NCBI GenBank assembly: GCA_029261295.1
Contig: JAJDBP010000030.1
Span: 1 to 56,031 of the forward strand
Source of the DNA: Nitrospirales bacterium
Lineage (GTDB): Bacteria > Nitrospirota > Nitrospiria > Nitrospirales > UBA8639
DNA: 56,031 bases
Direction of reading: 5' to 3'
Positions within the stretch are counted from its first letter, which is position 1, and each line of letters opens with the position of its first letter. The notes beneath the pieces were generated by a model. It ran no database searches, was not told the origin of the DNA, and saw only the letters and a program-made list of their open reading frames with translations. This document shows positions 14,783 to 23,899 of this stretch, in pieces. Made by a program: the position numbers and the translations under genes.

Positions 14783-16408
14783 CTATTGCACAGATCTTTT
14801 AGGTAATTTTTTTCCAAGGATGACCTTGAGGTGTAGGAGTTCGTCCGAATGAAGGAGGTGATGAATGGCAAAGTATGAGATAGCACTCCCGCTCATTGTG
14901 AGAAATAACCAGCCCACTTTTTGAGAATGAAGGCCAGCTTCCTGCCACAAGGGGAGCGCAGCCATCCATGTACAAAGTCCTATCATAGGAAGCAATGCGA
15001 TTCCTGTTCGTGCCAAAGAGGTTCCCAGTGTTGGCCACAATAAACCCTGAAGACGTCGTCCTAAAATGGTTGCGAGGATGAGGGTATGGATTATCGCGGC
15101 TAATCCCGCTGCCAGTGCTAACCCGGTATGGGCGAGGGGAGTCATGAGCCATAAGGAAAGACCAATGTTGATTCCGACAGAGACAATGGCCGCTGCGGCT
15201 GGGGTCCGGGTGTCTTGTAGGGAATAAAAGGCCATCGCTAAGATTCGATAGCTGGCAAAAGCCCATAAGCCCACGGAGAATCCTAATAGTGCTGATGCTG
15301 TCCCAATCGTATCAAGTGCCGAGAAGGCTCCATGTTCAAAAAAAAGATGAATTATTGGGGTTCTCAAAAGCATGAGTCCGACCATTGATGGAAGAATGAT
15401 AAAAAAGACCATTCGTAAGCCAAAGTTCACCGTGGCTCGAAGTTCGTCATGAGCTCCTTTGGCTGCATGAAGGGAAAGACTCGGCAAAATAGCTGTCGCC
15501 ATGGCGACTCCGAATATCCCCAATGGGAATTGAATGAGTCTCATAGCATAAAATAAATAGGTTGGCCCTCCCTCAAAATATGACGCTAAGATGGTACTCA
15601 CCGTTAAATTGATTTGGGTCACCGCTAAGCCTAAAAGCGTGGGAATGAGTAACACACCCATTCTTTTCACCCCCGGATGGGTCGGGTGAAAATTCCAGGA
15701 GAGTAAAAATCCTTTTTTGTACAATCCAGGTAATTGCATCAGAAATTGGGCTAACCCTCCCACAACGATTCCTAGAGCTACAGCAAAGATGGGTTGCTCA
15801 AACATGGGGGAAATGGCTAAGGCAAAGACGATGACGCAGACATTGAAGAAAACGGGAGCTAGAGCCGGAATGGCAAACGAACGAAGGGCATTGAGAATGC
15901 CCATGGCCAAAGCAGCCAAGCTTACGAAAAGAAGATACGGGAACATAATTTGGGTTAGGAGGGTGGTTGTGGCTAATTGAGTGGCGTCATGATGGAGTCC
16001 AGGAGCCAAAAGCCAGACGAGGCTTGGGGCTGCCAGCATGCCAAGGAGCGTGACGAGGGTGACCAATGTGAGGAGAGTCGTAAATGCTGCACTGGCCAGA
16101 TCCCAGGCTTCCTCTTTGGATCGTGTAGAATGATACTCGGTGAACACGGGAATAAATGCAGAGGACATAGAGCCTTCCGCAAACAGCTCTCGTAAGAGAT
16201 TTGGAATGCGATAGGCGATATAAAAAGCATCGGCAGCCGCATTGGCTCCGAACAAATTGGCCAAAATGATATCGCGAATAAATCCTAGAATTCGGCTACA
16301 GAAGGTTGCCGCGCCGATCAGCCCCGCGGCTCGACTGATCTTGTGAGTTTCTCCTTGTGGGCTTTGAGGAGACAATGGGTTAGATGAAGGTGAGGTGGAT
16401 TGGGTCAT
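14783..16408 (-). CDS. murJ: Lipid II flippase MurJ
   Basis: A 541-residue inner-membrane protein of about 14 helices, the usual size for MurJ of the MOP superfamily, which moves the peptidoglycan precursor lipid II to the periplasm. Family markers include SRAAGLIGAATFCSRILGF near the start, the charged FGANAAADAFYIAYRIPN and LRELFAEGSMSSAFIPVF segments, and later MRLIQFPLGIFGVAMATAI. The tail is cytoplasmic and basic (KVILGKKLPKRS). It is followed at once by dtd. Nothing unusual beyond a Ser/Pro-rich N-terminus of about 20 residues. Confidence 0.96.
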   Translation of the reverse strand: MTQSTSPSSNPLSPQSPQGETHKISRAAGLIGAATFCSRILGFIRDIILANLFGANAAADAFYIAYRIPNLLRELFAEGSMSSAFIPVFTEYHSTRSKEEAWDLASAAFTTLLTLVTLVTLLGMLAAPSLVWLLAPGLHHDATQLATTTLLTQIMFPYLLFVSLAALAMGILNALRSFAIPALAPVFFNVCVIVFALAISPMFEQPIFAVALGIVVGGLAQFLMQLPGLYKKGFLLSWNFHPTHPGVKRMGVLLIPTLLGLAVTQINLTVSTILASYFEGGPTYLFYAMRLIQFPLGIFGVAMATAILPSLSLHAAKGAHDELRATVNFGLRMVFFIILPSMVGLMLLRTPIIHLFFEHGAFSALDTIGTASALLGFSVGLWAFASYRILAMAFYSLQDTRTPAAAAIVSVGINIGLSLWLMTPLAHTGLALAAGLAAIIHTLILATILGRRLQGLLWPTLGTSLARTGIALLPMIGLCTWMAALPLWQEAGLHSQKVGWLFLTMSGSAISYFAIHHLLHSDELLHLKVILGKKLPKRSVQ

Positions 16409-16591
16409 CCGAAAGGAAATATTATCGAATTATACAAGGGAGATCCATCTTGCCAAGTGGTGGGACTTTTCATGATTTAGAGAGTTGACGAGAAAAAACC
16501 AATTCGATACAAAATCAACATGCCCTGAATTGACACCCTGGAGAGCATGCTTTAGCATCATTTCCCTTTTGCCCATAGCTTTTTGTTTCCC

Positions 16592-18145
16592 ATGACACAA
16601 ATAGATTCCTCCCAACCTGTTCGTCCTATTAGCCTACCACGATGGTGGTGTTTTGCGACGGCCTTTACTACAGGAGCCGTGGTGATGGGCTTAGAAATCG
16701 TGGGGAGCCGGCTGCTCGCCCCGGTATTCGGTAGTTCTTTGTTTGTTTGGGGAGCTCTGATTGGGGTGGTGTTAGCAGCTATGAGTACTGGGTATGCCAC
16801 CGGAGGTTGGTTGGCAGATCGGTATCGCCCCCAATGGGTGTTAGCCTGTCTATTAGTAGCATCAGGAGGTTGGACTCTGCTTTTGGCATGGGCGGGCCAG
16901 CCGGTTGTGTTTCAGGTCTTTCAGTGGGTTCAGGATCCGCGTTGGGGCCCCTGTTTTGCAGCTAGTGCCCTGCTGGCAATTCCAGCATTTGGATTGAGCG
17001 GTGTTTTGCCCGCCTTGTTGCGTTTGGCCATTGCTGATATGGGGCATTTAGGAAGGCATACGGGGGGAATGATCGCCGTCTCCACCGTCGGAAGCCTCGT
17101 GGGAACCTGGGGGACCTCATTTTATTTATTAACCTGGATGGGGAGCACGACACTGGTGGCAGTGTTGGGCGTGGTTTTAATGACCCTGGGTCTTATATGG
17201 ACTTTGCAATCTCGCCAACTTTCACTAGTGCTGCAAATCGGGCTTTTTGCCATTGTTGGTGGTATGACCTGGATGGGCTTTCATCCGGTGATCGTCTTGC
17301 CACCGGCTATACACCAGGAGGATAGTCCGTACCAGCAGGTCCGAGTAAGCGAAAATGACATATTCCGGTATCTCATATTAAATAATACGTTTCATGCGGT
17401 CATGTGGAAACCTGATCCGACGGTTCTGGCCTTACCTTATAGTCAGGTGATGATGGGCGTGTTGCCGGTCATGGAGAGCCCGACACGTGGTTTGATTTTG
17501 GGACATGGGGGTGGCTCTCTAGCAAAGTGGTTAGCGAAACATTGGCCAAATTTGGAATTAGATGTGGTGGAAATGGACCCATCAGTGGTCAAAGCTGCTG
17601 CGCAGTACTTTGACTATACCCCGCCAGACAACCACCATGTTGTCGTACAGGATGCACGAACGTTTTTACGCAACAACCCTAATCAGTATGATGTCGTCTG
17701 GGTAGATGTCTTTGCCAGACACTTGATCCCCTTTCATGTCACGACCCAAGAATTTTTTGCGGAATTACGTGCTCATGTCAGTCCGAATGGTGCCATTGCG
17801 GTGAATCTTGCCTCGTCAGATGCGCCTGCAAATGTTCGCCGAGCCGAGGCAGTATCCACGACCATGGGACTGGCGTTTGAAAATATTACTACCTATGGCG
17901 TAGCAGGCCCTGATTGGCTAAACATTAAAAAAGGGTCCGTCAATCTGATATTCTTTGCGGGAAAGCCGATCAAAAAAATGCAAGACCCTCAATTTATTGA
18001 CCGACTCATTCGTTCGATGAACGACAACCAATTTCCGCATAAAGGGTTGGAATTTTTTCTATCTCATAACCCTGTATCTTTACAACCTGGACAAATTCTT
18101 ACCGACGACTTTTCTCCGCTAGATTTACTTCAGGGGGAAGCGTAA
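16592..18145 (+). CDS. Membrane protein with spermidine-synthase-like C-terminal domain
   Basis: About 517 residues. The N-terminal 220 residues form six or seven membrane helices (GAVVMGLEIVGSRLLAPVFG is the conserved first-helix motif of fused MFS/spermidine-synthase proteins). The C-terminal half is a SAM/decarboxylated-SAM Rossmann domain: LGHGGGSLAKWLAKHW, VVEMDPSVVKAAAQYF, VVVQDARTFLRNN and YDVVWVDVF. The acidic DxxxP loop that takes polyamine in true SpeE is changed (VDVFARHLIPFH), so spermidine synthesis is doubtful. Related proteins occur widely with unknown substrates. I use the ATG at 16592; an in-frame TTG lies three codons earlier. Confidence 0.82.
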   Translation: MTQIDSSQPVRPISLPRWWCFATAFTTGAVVMGLEIVGSRLLAPVFGSSLFVWGALIGVVLAAMSTGYATGGWLADRYRPQWVLACLLVASGGWTLLLAWAGQPVVFQVFQWVQDPRWGPCFAASALLAIPAFGLSGVLPALLRLAIADMGHLGRHTGGMIAVSTVGSLVGTWGTSFYLLTWMGSTTLVAVLGVVLMTLGLIWTLQSRQLSLVLQIGLFAIVGGMTWMGFHPVIVLPPAIHQEDSPYQQVRVSENDIFRYLILNNTFHAVMWKPDPTVLALPYSQVMMGVLPVMESPTRGLILGHGGGSLAKWLAKHWPNLELDVVEMDPSVVKAAAQYFDYTPPDNHHVVVQDARTFLRNNPNQYDVVWVDVFARHLIPFHVTTQEFFAELRAHVSPNGAIAVNLASSDAPANVRRAEAVSTTMGLAFENITTYGVAGPDWLNIKKGSVNLIFFAGKPIKKMQDPQFIDRLIRSMNDNQFPHKGLEFFLSHNPVSLQPGQILTDDFSPLDLLQGEA

Positions 18146-18275
18146 CATCCTTCAGCTTGGCTTCCACCATTAAGAGCGAATCCTTTTTCTCCGAATAACT
18201 GATAATGGGGCTCAGGTCTCTTTCTGAGAGACTTATTTGTGAACGCACTGATCTTTAGCGAAAGGGTTGAATGCG

Positions 18276-18920
18276 ATGTGGCCACGGATCCTACCATTTG
18301 CAACCTACATGGGGTTCATTGCTGTTAGCAGCCTTTTGCCTGTTGATTCTGGGGCTGACCTTTGGCTGTATCCGATAAAAACAGCGGTAGTTCTTGGTCT
18401 GCTGGTCTATTTCTGGTCGTCCTATCAAGAATTGCAACGGCCAATTTTCGTGGATTTCAAAGATGCGAGTTTGGCGATAGGTGTGGGCATCTTAGTCTAT
18501 GTATTCTGGGTCAGGATGGACTGGTCATGGGCTATTCAGGGGGAGATGACGGGTTACAACCCTTTTCAGGAAGGCACAGGAATAGGTTGGGGACTTGCTG
18601 CTGTCCGTATTTTTGGAGCGTCCATTGTGGTTCCGCTCATGGAAGAACTCTTTTGGCGATCATTTTTGATTCGCTGGGTCGTCAATCCTGACTTTGAAAA
18701 AGTCGCATTTGGAACGTTTACAATTGCCTCATTTGCCGCAACCGTGGTGTTATTTGGGTTGGAGCATAATTTGTGGTTGGCTGGGATGATGGCCGGAATC
18801 GCGTATAATTGTCTCTACTACCAGACGCGTCGTTTATGGCCCTGCGTGGTGGCTCATGCCACCACCAATTTTATTTTGGGCATGCATGTATTGGCCACTC
18901 ATGAATGGCAGTGGTGGTAA
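18276..18920 (+). CDS. CPBP-family intramembrane protease (CAAX protease-like)
   Basis: A protein of about 214 residues with some six membrane helices. The catalytic signature of the CPBP family is present: EELFWR (the EExxxR motif, with the two glutamates) followed by FGLEHNLWLAGMMAG and, in the last helix, VVAHATTNF with its His and Asn. This short form, lacking an N-terminal extension, resembles the CAAX-protease-related proteins of PEP-CTERM/exosortase genomes, but no exosortase is in the window. The substrate is unknown. An upstream TTG is in frame three codons earlier. It follows the spermidine-synthase-like gene after 130 bases and converges with the gene at 19004. Confidence 0.82.
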   Translation: MWPRILPFATYMGFIAVSSLLPVDSGADLWLYPIKTAVVLGLLVYFWSSYQELQRPIFVDFKDASLAIGVGILVYVFWVRMDWSWAIQGEMTGYNPFQEGTGIGWGLAAVRIFGASIVVPLMEELFWRSFLIRWVVNPDFEKVAFGTFTIASFAATVVLFGLEHNLWLAGMMAGIAYNCLYYQTRRLWPCVVAHATTNFILGMHVLATHEWQWW

Positions 18921-18958
18921 AATTACTTATGAAAATTTGGTGGAAGTATAGGTAGGGG

Positions 18959-18987
18959 AAAAAATCCCCTAACCAGAAGTTAGGGGA
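18959..18987 (-). terminator. Rho-independent terminator of the gene at 19004-19327
   Basis: A perfect 8-bp stem, TCCCCTAA at 18965-18972 with TTAGGGGA at 18980-18987, loops over seven bases. Read on the minus strand it is followed by six T (18964-18959), a classic intrinsic terminator. The upstream GGGG on the plus strand could also pair with the same arm, so an alternative fold exists. Confidence 0.8.
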
Positions 18988-19003
18988 AAAGAATACTTCG
19001 AAC

Positions 19004-19327
19004 TTATGATTGAACGACGGTTTTAGGCCAGAATTTGTAGCGAATTTGAGGGAGCTGTGCTCCATCGAAATTAGGAATATCATAGAGGCAACGGTCGATA
19101 GTTGCCACGTCCTCAGGTGTAAATTCAAAGACCTTTCGCGTTTTCCAAAATTGATCCAACGTAAAATAATCGTTGGTCGTCGGCTTTTCTGCCAACAAAT
19201 CTTGTAGGTGTTGAAACACCGGGGTATCCACCCCTGGAACTCGTCCGTTATTGCGGGTGATGCACCATTTTACAATTTCCGCTACTCCATACACACTCAA
19301 CTCAATTTTTTCCTTCTCCACGGCCAT
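19004..19327 (-). CDS. Small conserved-looking hypothetical protein
   Basis: A 107-residue soluble, acidic protein of unknown family. It starts MAVEKEKIELSVYGVAEIVKW, and the start is fixed by a strong GGAGGAG a few bases before the ATG at 19327. Later segments such as RNNGRVPGVDTPVFQHLQDL and TPEDVATIDRCLYDIPNFDG look like a helical domain. A single Cys near each end gives no metal motif. It has its own intrinsic terminator (18959-18987), so it is a separate transcript. I cannot give a function. Confidence 0.72.
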   Translation of the reverse strand: MAVEKEKIELSVYGVAEIVKWCITRNNGRVPGVDTPVFQHLQDLLAEKPTTNDYFTLDQFWKTRKVFEFTPEDVATIDRCLYDIPNFDGAQLPQIRYKFWPKTVVQS

Positions 19328-19602
19328 TTTCTCCTCCTTCAGCAACACGACAAAAACATACGAAAAAATTCTATACCATAAAGCTGTAACTCTCTGCTAG
19401 TGGGGCATACTACTTCTTAAGGAAAGGCACCTTTCCTTCTTGGGCAGTGAGCAATGACATTCACTAGTAAAAACCATGGTTTAAGTAATTTTACAAGATC
19501 AGGGCAAACCCGTATACTCGGTTGCCCCCATATTGGTTCTTAGGTATAGCCATGATTCCCACCATATTCCCGAAAGCCGCCGCTGTAGCAGAACCGGTGT
19601 TC

Positions 19603-20775
19603 ATGAGGTTTTTGGAGTCTCCATATATAGTTGCTGCTTTTCTTCTCTTGGGATTGGCTGGATGCCCATCCCGGGAAGATTACACGCCCCCGGATCTCAT
19701 TTACCACTACAAAGACCTGAACGTTGGCAAAAACCCAACTTCCATTCGAGCGGGTGACTTTAATGGTGATGGATTTGCTGATTTGGTGACGACGAACATT
19801 CAGGGGAACTCACTCTCTCTTCTCATGGGGACAGGGGATGGAGGCTTTCAAGATCAGAGAATTATTACAGCCTGTCAGGAACCACGAAATGTGGCAGTGG
19901 ATGATTTTAACTTGGATCATAACCTGGATATGGTGATTGCCTGTTCTGGTGATAATCATGCTCTGGTCTTTTTGGGGCAAGGGAACGGCACGTTTTTGCG
20001 TGGGTCTCAATACATGGTCCGTAGAACGCCAGTGAGTATTACCACAGGAGATTTCAACGAAGATTTTTTGCCAGATATGGTCGTGGCTCTTCGCAATGAC
20101 AAGATTCAGGTGTTTTTAGGGATGGGAAATGGGAAATTTCGAGTGGGACCTTTATATGAATATGGGGATACCCCCACCTCGGTCGCCTCGGCCGATTTCA
20201 ATGCCGATAATCATTTAGATCTTGCTGTCAGCAATGGTGGCCCTATGAGTCATGCGGTATCGATTTGGCTTGGCATCGGTGACGGAACATTCCTGGCCCC
20301 AAAAGATTACCGAACTGGCAAGCGACCACTTAGTGTGTCTTTTGCCGATTTTAACACTGACCATCTCTTAGACCTGTTAGTGATCAATGGTGAAATGAAT
20401 ACCATTACTGTTTTTTTAGGGAATGGTGATGGCACCTTTCAGGAAGGAAAGGATTCCGGGGGAGATGCTGGTCCCAATCATGGCGTGGCCCAGGATTTTG
20501 ATGGTGATAAAATACCTGATGTGGCCGTCGTGAATATTCAATCGGCGAGTATTTCCCTGTTATATGGTAAGGGGGATGGGACGTTTCGATATCCTCCCCG
20601 TCATTATGCGACGCCTCATGCCCCTTTTGCTATAGCGACATTGAACATTGCTACTGGGAGAGGTGAGCAGCCTGGGCTGGCTGTGGTGAACAATGCCTCC
20701 AGTAACGTTTCGATTTTTTTGCACCATGGGCTCACAAAAGGACGCGCAGGAGGGGATCCTGATTCATCCTCCTAA
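19603..20775 (+). CDS. Lipoprotein with VCBS/FG-GAP repeats
   Basis: About 390 residues. The start at 19603 gives a lipoprotein signal peptide ending in the lipobox LLGLAGC; longer in-frame starts at 19522 and 19552 exist but would bury the signal. The mature protein is made of about seven repeats of 50-55 residues, each with a DFNGDGFADLV-type calcium-binding loop followed by a VFLGxGDGTF strand pair, which fold as the blades of a beta-propeller. Such proteins sit at the cell surface or outer membrane and often mediate binding; no enzyme domain is present. Membrane attachment and propeller shape are inferred from family. Confidence 0.85.
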   Translation: MRFLESPYIVAAFLLLGLAGCPSREDYTPPDLIYHYKDLNVGKNPTSIRAGDFNGDGFADLVTTNIQGNSLSLLMGTGDGGFQDQRIITACQEPRNVAVDDFNLDHNLDMVIACSGDNHALVFLGQGNGTFLRGSQYMVRRTPVSITTGDFNEDFLPDMVVALRNDKIQVFLGMGNGKFRVGPLYEYGDTPTSVASADFNADNHLDLAVSNGGPMSHAVSIWLGIGDGTFLAPKDYRTGKRPLSVSFADFNTDHLLDLLVINGEMNTITVFLGNGDGTFQEGKDSGGDAGPNHGVAQDFDGDKIPDVAVVNIQSASISLLYGKGDGTFRYPPRHYATPHAPFAIATLNIATGRGEQPGLAVVNNASSNVSIFLHHGLTKGRAGGDPDSSS

Positions 20776-20896
20776 AGACTTCGTGCCCTATTCGTTCTTG
20801 ACACTGTATTTCGGCCCTCAGTAGAGTTTGTTGCGATGAATAAATGAAGAAGTTCTTCGTGCATTCATGGCCTGCTAGAGTCACCTTGAGGAGATT

Positions 20897-21097
20897 GTGC
20901 GAACATTTGCCTGGTGGTTTGGGATGGGGGCTCTGCTCACCCTGGGCATCTTAATGGTGCAAGGGGGAGTGCGAGACTTACTCTATGGGTCGTCTGATTC
21001 AGGAACCTGGGAAGGTGTTCTTTCCATGGGGTTAACCATTTTGGGAGGAGGAGTGCTGGCAGGATGTGTTGCAGTTATTCTCAATCGGTTACGATAG
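20897..21097 (+). CDS. Small membrane protein of unknown function
   Basis: A 66-residue protein with two hydrophobic stretches (TFAWWFGMGALLTLGILMV and VLSMGLTILGGGVLAGCVAVI) joined by a polar loop (RDLLYGSSDSGTWEG), ending NRLR. The GTG start is supported by TGAGGAG upstream. Positive residues at both ends suggest a two-helix hairpin with termini in the cytoplasm. I do not recognise the family. Confidence 0.6.
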   Translation: MRTFAWWFGMGALLTLGILMVQGGVRDLLYGSSDSGTWEGVLSMGLTILGGGVLAGCVAVILNRLR

Positions 21098-21175
21098 CGC
21101 AAGTGTTAATTAACTAGGGCTTTATGGTCGTGATGTAAAGTCTTTGGAAATGAATAAAAAGAGTTTGATTATTGT

Positions 21176-21358
21176 ATGAAATGTCTTCGATGCAAAGGTG
21201 CCATGTTGGTGGAACGTCAATACACCAAAGTGTCACGTCGTTTTAATGCCAAGTGTATTAATTGTGGCTTTTGGTTCGATCTGGCTGATGTCATACGTTT
21301 TTTTAAGCGTGTCCTGGAAAGCGGTGCGCAAGGTCAAAAAATCCGCGAAACTCTCTAA
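21176..21358 (+). CDS. Small zinc-ribbon protein
   Basis: A 60-residue protein with two CxxC knuckles: MKCLRCKG at the start and KCINCGFWFDL near residue 30, spaced as in a zinc ribbon. A basic helical end follows (VIRFFKRVLESG). Such small ribbons bind zinc and may contact nucleic acid or protein, but no role can be assigned. It lies between a small membrane protein and the degenerate HD-GYP gene, all on the plus strand. Confidence 0.65.
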   Translation: MKCLRCKGAMLVERQYTKVSRRFNAKCINCGFWFDLADVIRFFKRVLESGAQGQKIRETL

Positions 21359-21564
21359 TTTCTATTTTAGATTTTCCCTACCTTTTCTCTGCATTAAAAA
21401 ATCACACACGTTTTTATTTCCTTCGGTTTGGATTTTAAGTAAGCCTTAGAAGACATCATATCCTAGTTTTTTGTCAAATTTACAGGATACCCACGTTAAG
21501 CTAGACCAGAAAAGTCCGATAAATAAAGGGTAAATCAGAAATTTTAAAAAATTGGATGTTCTAA

Positions 21565-22860
21565 ATGGGGTTGATTCCAATCAGCGCGGAGAGTTTAGTT
21601 GTTGGCTTATACATCCGGTTGGATCATGGATGGAACGAGCATCCTTTTCTCCGAAATTCGTTTAAAATCAGTTCTCCTACAGATATCGGCATTATTCAGA
21701 AGCAGGGGCTAACGAAAATTTCATATGATCCTACTTCTTCTGACCCCCAAACTCTCGAAGCCATGGTTCCTCAGTTGCAGAACGATAGGCCAGCGAATGT
21801 GGAAAAAGAGAATTCCTTTTCTGAAACAGAATTAGAGGAGGCAACGAAGGCTCTTCAGCAAGAGAAGGAAAAGCTTTTTGATACATTACGAACGCACCAA
21901 GATTCTCTCCAAGAAACCGAGAAAGCCTATCAGGGTGCCCTCAATCAAAACCGGACCGTTTTAAAAAAAGTTAGTTTGGGAGAGTTAGAAGGGCTTGATC
22001 TAACCAAAAAGATCGTTGGGTCTATGTTGGAGATCTTGGAATGTCCGTCCCCAACCCTAACCTTGGTTAACACCCCTCCTCCGAAAGACATAACAGAAGA
22101 AGTGTCTGTGCATTCCATGAATGTGTGTACCCTTGCTTTATTATTAGGGAAGACCCTGAATCTGAATCAGGAAGATATGCAGACCCTTGGGCAGGGCGCC
22201 CTATTTTTTAATATTGGGCTCCATCGTGTTCCCTCGGATGTCCGGAAAAAACTAAAAGAAGATTTATCTAAAAAAGAAAAAAATTTGTTCGAAGCCTACC
22301 CTTTTTATGGACGGCAGATGGTGGAGGGTCTACAAGGGATTTCGTCAGGCTCTTTGGACATTATTAGCCAACACCAAGAAAATCTTGATGGATCAGGATA
22401 TCCAGAGGGACTAGAAGGAGTTCAAATTGCTTTTCTTGCTAAAGTGGTCAGAGTGGTTACGGCATATTATTTTCTGCTCAATAATGGTGGCAAATCTGAT
22501 CCCCTCACCCCAAATGAAGCCTTAATCTTTCTCTATACCAAAATGAAGGAAAAATGTGAGGCCGACATCATTGATGCGTTCATTGCAACGATGACGGTGT
22601 ATCCTCCAGGTTCTTATGTACGGTTATCCGATGACAGTATTGGGCTTGTTCTCAAAACAAACAAATCTGAACGCCTAAGACCCTTGGTAGCATTTTATGA
22701 AACTATGCAAGAATCAGGAGACATCGTTATTTTCGATTTGGCTAAAGGACGTGAATGCTCAATTAAGGAAAGTTTGAACCCGAAGGATATTGACCGTAAT
22801 ATTCTAGCCCAACTTCAACAAACATTGGGTGGTTCAAATGGTTACTATGTTTCCACCTAA
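21565..22860 (+). CDS. Degenerate HD-GYP domain protein with DUF3391-like N-terminus
   Basis: 431 residues. The N-terminal 60 residues (LVVGLYIRLDHGWNEHPFL) match the domain that usually precedes HD-GYP c-di-GMP phosphodiesterases; a coiled coil spans about 85-130. The HD-GYP domain follows (175-350). His183 (VHSMNV) and the QHQENLDGSGYP loop (269-280) remain. But the HD dyad is replaced by Phe215-Asn216 (GALFFNIG), the next helix has YPFYG instead of HPxxG, and the later Asp of the vxDxxDA motif is gone. Loss of most metal ligands means catalysis is unlikely; a c-di-GMP-sensing or scaffold role is an inference. No membrane segment. Confidence 0.85.
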   Translation: MGLIPISAESLVVGLYIRLDHGWNEHPFLRNSFKISSPTDIGIIQKQGLTKISYDPTSSDPQTLEAMVPQLQNDRPANVEKENSFSETELEEATKALQQEKEKLFDTLRTHQDSLQETEKAYQGALNQNRTVLKKVSLGELEGLDLTKKIVGSMLEILECPSPTLTLVNTPPPKDITEEVSVHSMNVCTLALLLGKTLNLNQEDMQTLGQGALFFNIGLHRVPSDVRKKLKEDLSKKEKNLFEAYPFYGRQMVEGLQGISSGSLDIISQHQENLDGSGYPEGLEGVQIAFLAKVVRVVTAYYFLLNNGGKSDPLTPNEALIFLYTKMKEKCEADIIDAFIATMTVYPPGSYVRLSDDSIGLVLKTNKSERLRPLVAFYETMQESGDIVIFDLAKGRECSIKESLNPKDIDRNILAQLQQTLGGSNGYYVST

Positions 22861-23173
22861 GTAAAATAGTTAGGCTATTGCGCCTTAAATTTTTAAGAAT
22901 TTTCTAGGCGGATTTGGGTTGAACGTGGCGAATGCCCTATGTTTTTATATGAGGTTTTTTGAAAGCGTGACCTAGGGTAAAAATCCGTGAAACTCTCATG
23001 CCTGTTTTAAAGCCTACCTTCCACACTCTCAACCCTATAGCAATCGGACCACAATCTTCGGTTTAATGTCGTTCCAATAAATTCCTGGGTATTGAATCTG
23101 ACTTTATTGGATTAGCTCCCCAGGTTTTCCTCCGACAGCCCAGTCCCTTTTGCCGAATCAAAATGACCAGTTC
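22861..23173. other. Gap between the HD-GYP-like gene and ruvA
   Basis: 313 bases between convergent genes. I see no open frame of note, only AT-rich sequence and a loose pairing of CGCCT with AGGCG around 22880-22912 that is too open to call a terminator. Confidence 0.4.
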
Positions 23174-23785
23174 TTACGCTTTGGCGAGTTCTTTGAGGGT
23201 GGTGCGGATGAGGTCTTCGAGTTCGTAGGTTTCAGGCATTTTGGTGATTGCGAGATTTATGGCTTTTTTGACCTCAGGAGTGCGGTACCCCAAGTTGATG
23301 AGGGCGGAGGCGGCTTCATCTTGTAGAAAGGTAGTCGTTTCTGTTGGGGACGTGGAAGGTTTTTGGGGATCAGCAATTATAATGCGGTTGGTTTTGTCTT
23401 TTAGTTCCAGGACGATTCGGCTGGCCGATTTTTTCCCGACTCCGGGAATAGAGCCGAGGGTTTCAATATCGCCTGTCTCAATTGCGGTACATAATTCAGG
23501 GACGGACAGGGTTGATAGCGCGCTTAGTGCGAGCTTTGGTCCTACCCCGCTGATGGTGGTGAGGAGTGAAAAGGCTTGTTTTTCTTCTGTTGTGGCAAAA
23601 CCGAAGAGTTGTATGGTGTCGTTCCGTATGTGGGTGGAGACGAAGATCTGTACCTCAGTGTTGATATTCGGAAGGGTGAAATAGGTTGAGAGAGCGATAA
23701 AAATCTGATAGCCCACGCCCTGCACCGAAATAATGGCATCTTGCGGTGTTTTCGAGGTGAGGGTTCCCGACAATGAGGCAATCAT
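23174..23785 (-). CDS. ruvA: Holliday junction DNA-binding protein RuvA
   Basis: The 203-residue protein forms the tetramer that holds four-way DNA junctions and recruits the RuvB motor. The N-terminal OB domain starts MIASLSGTL and includes GVGYQIFIALSTYF; two helix-hairpin-helix motifs follow (LLTTISGVGPKLALSAL and LGSIPGVGKKSASRIVLELKDK); the C-terminal RuvB-binding three-helix domain is present (AASALINLGYRTPEVKKAI). Length is normal. It follows yebC by 114 bases on the same strand, but neither ruvC nor ruvB is adjacent, so those must lie elsewhere. Confidence 0.96.
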   Translation of the reverse strand: MIASLSGTLTSKTPQDAIISVQGVGYQIFIALSTYFTLPNINTEVQIFVSTHIRNDTIQLFGFATTEEKQAFSLLTTISGVGPKLALSALSTLSVPELCTAIETGDIETLGSIPGVGKKSASRIVLELKDKTNRIIIADPQKPSTSPTETTTFLQDEAASALINLGYRTPEVKKAINLAITKMPETYELEDLIRTTLKELAKA

Positions 23786-23899
23786 GTTTGTCGCAGAATC
23801 AAGACTTTCGCCTAAAGGAACATAGGTGCAAACATTCTGACGGATATGAGAAACGGGAGAAGAAAAAAGAACGGGAGAATGAAGGAACTCCTACAAGGC

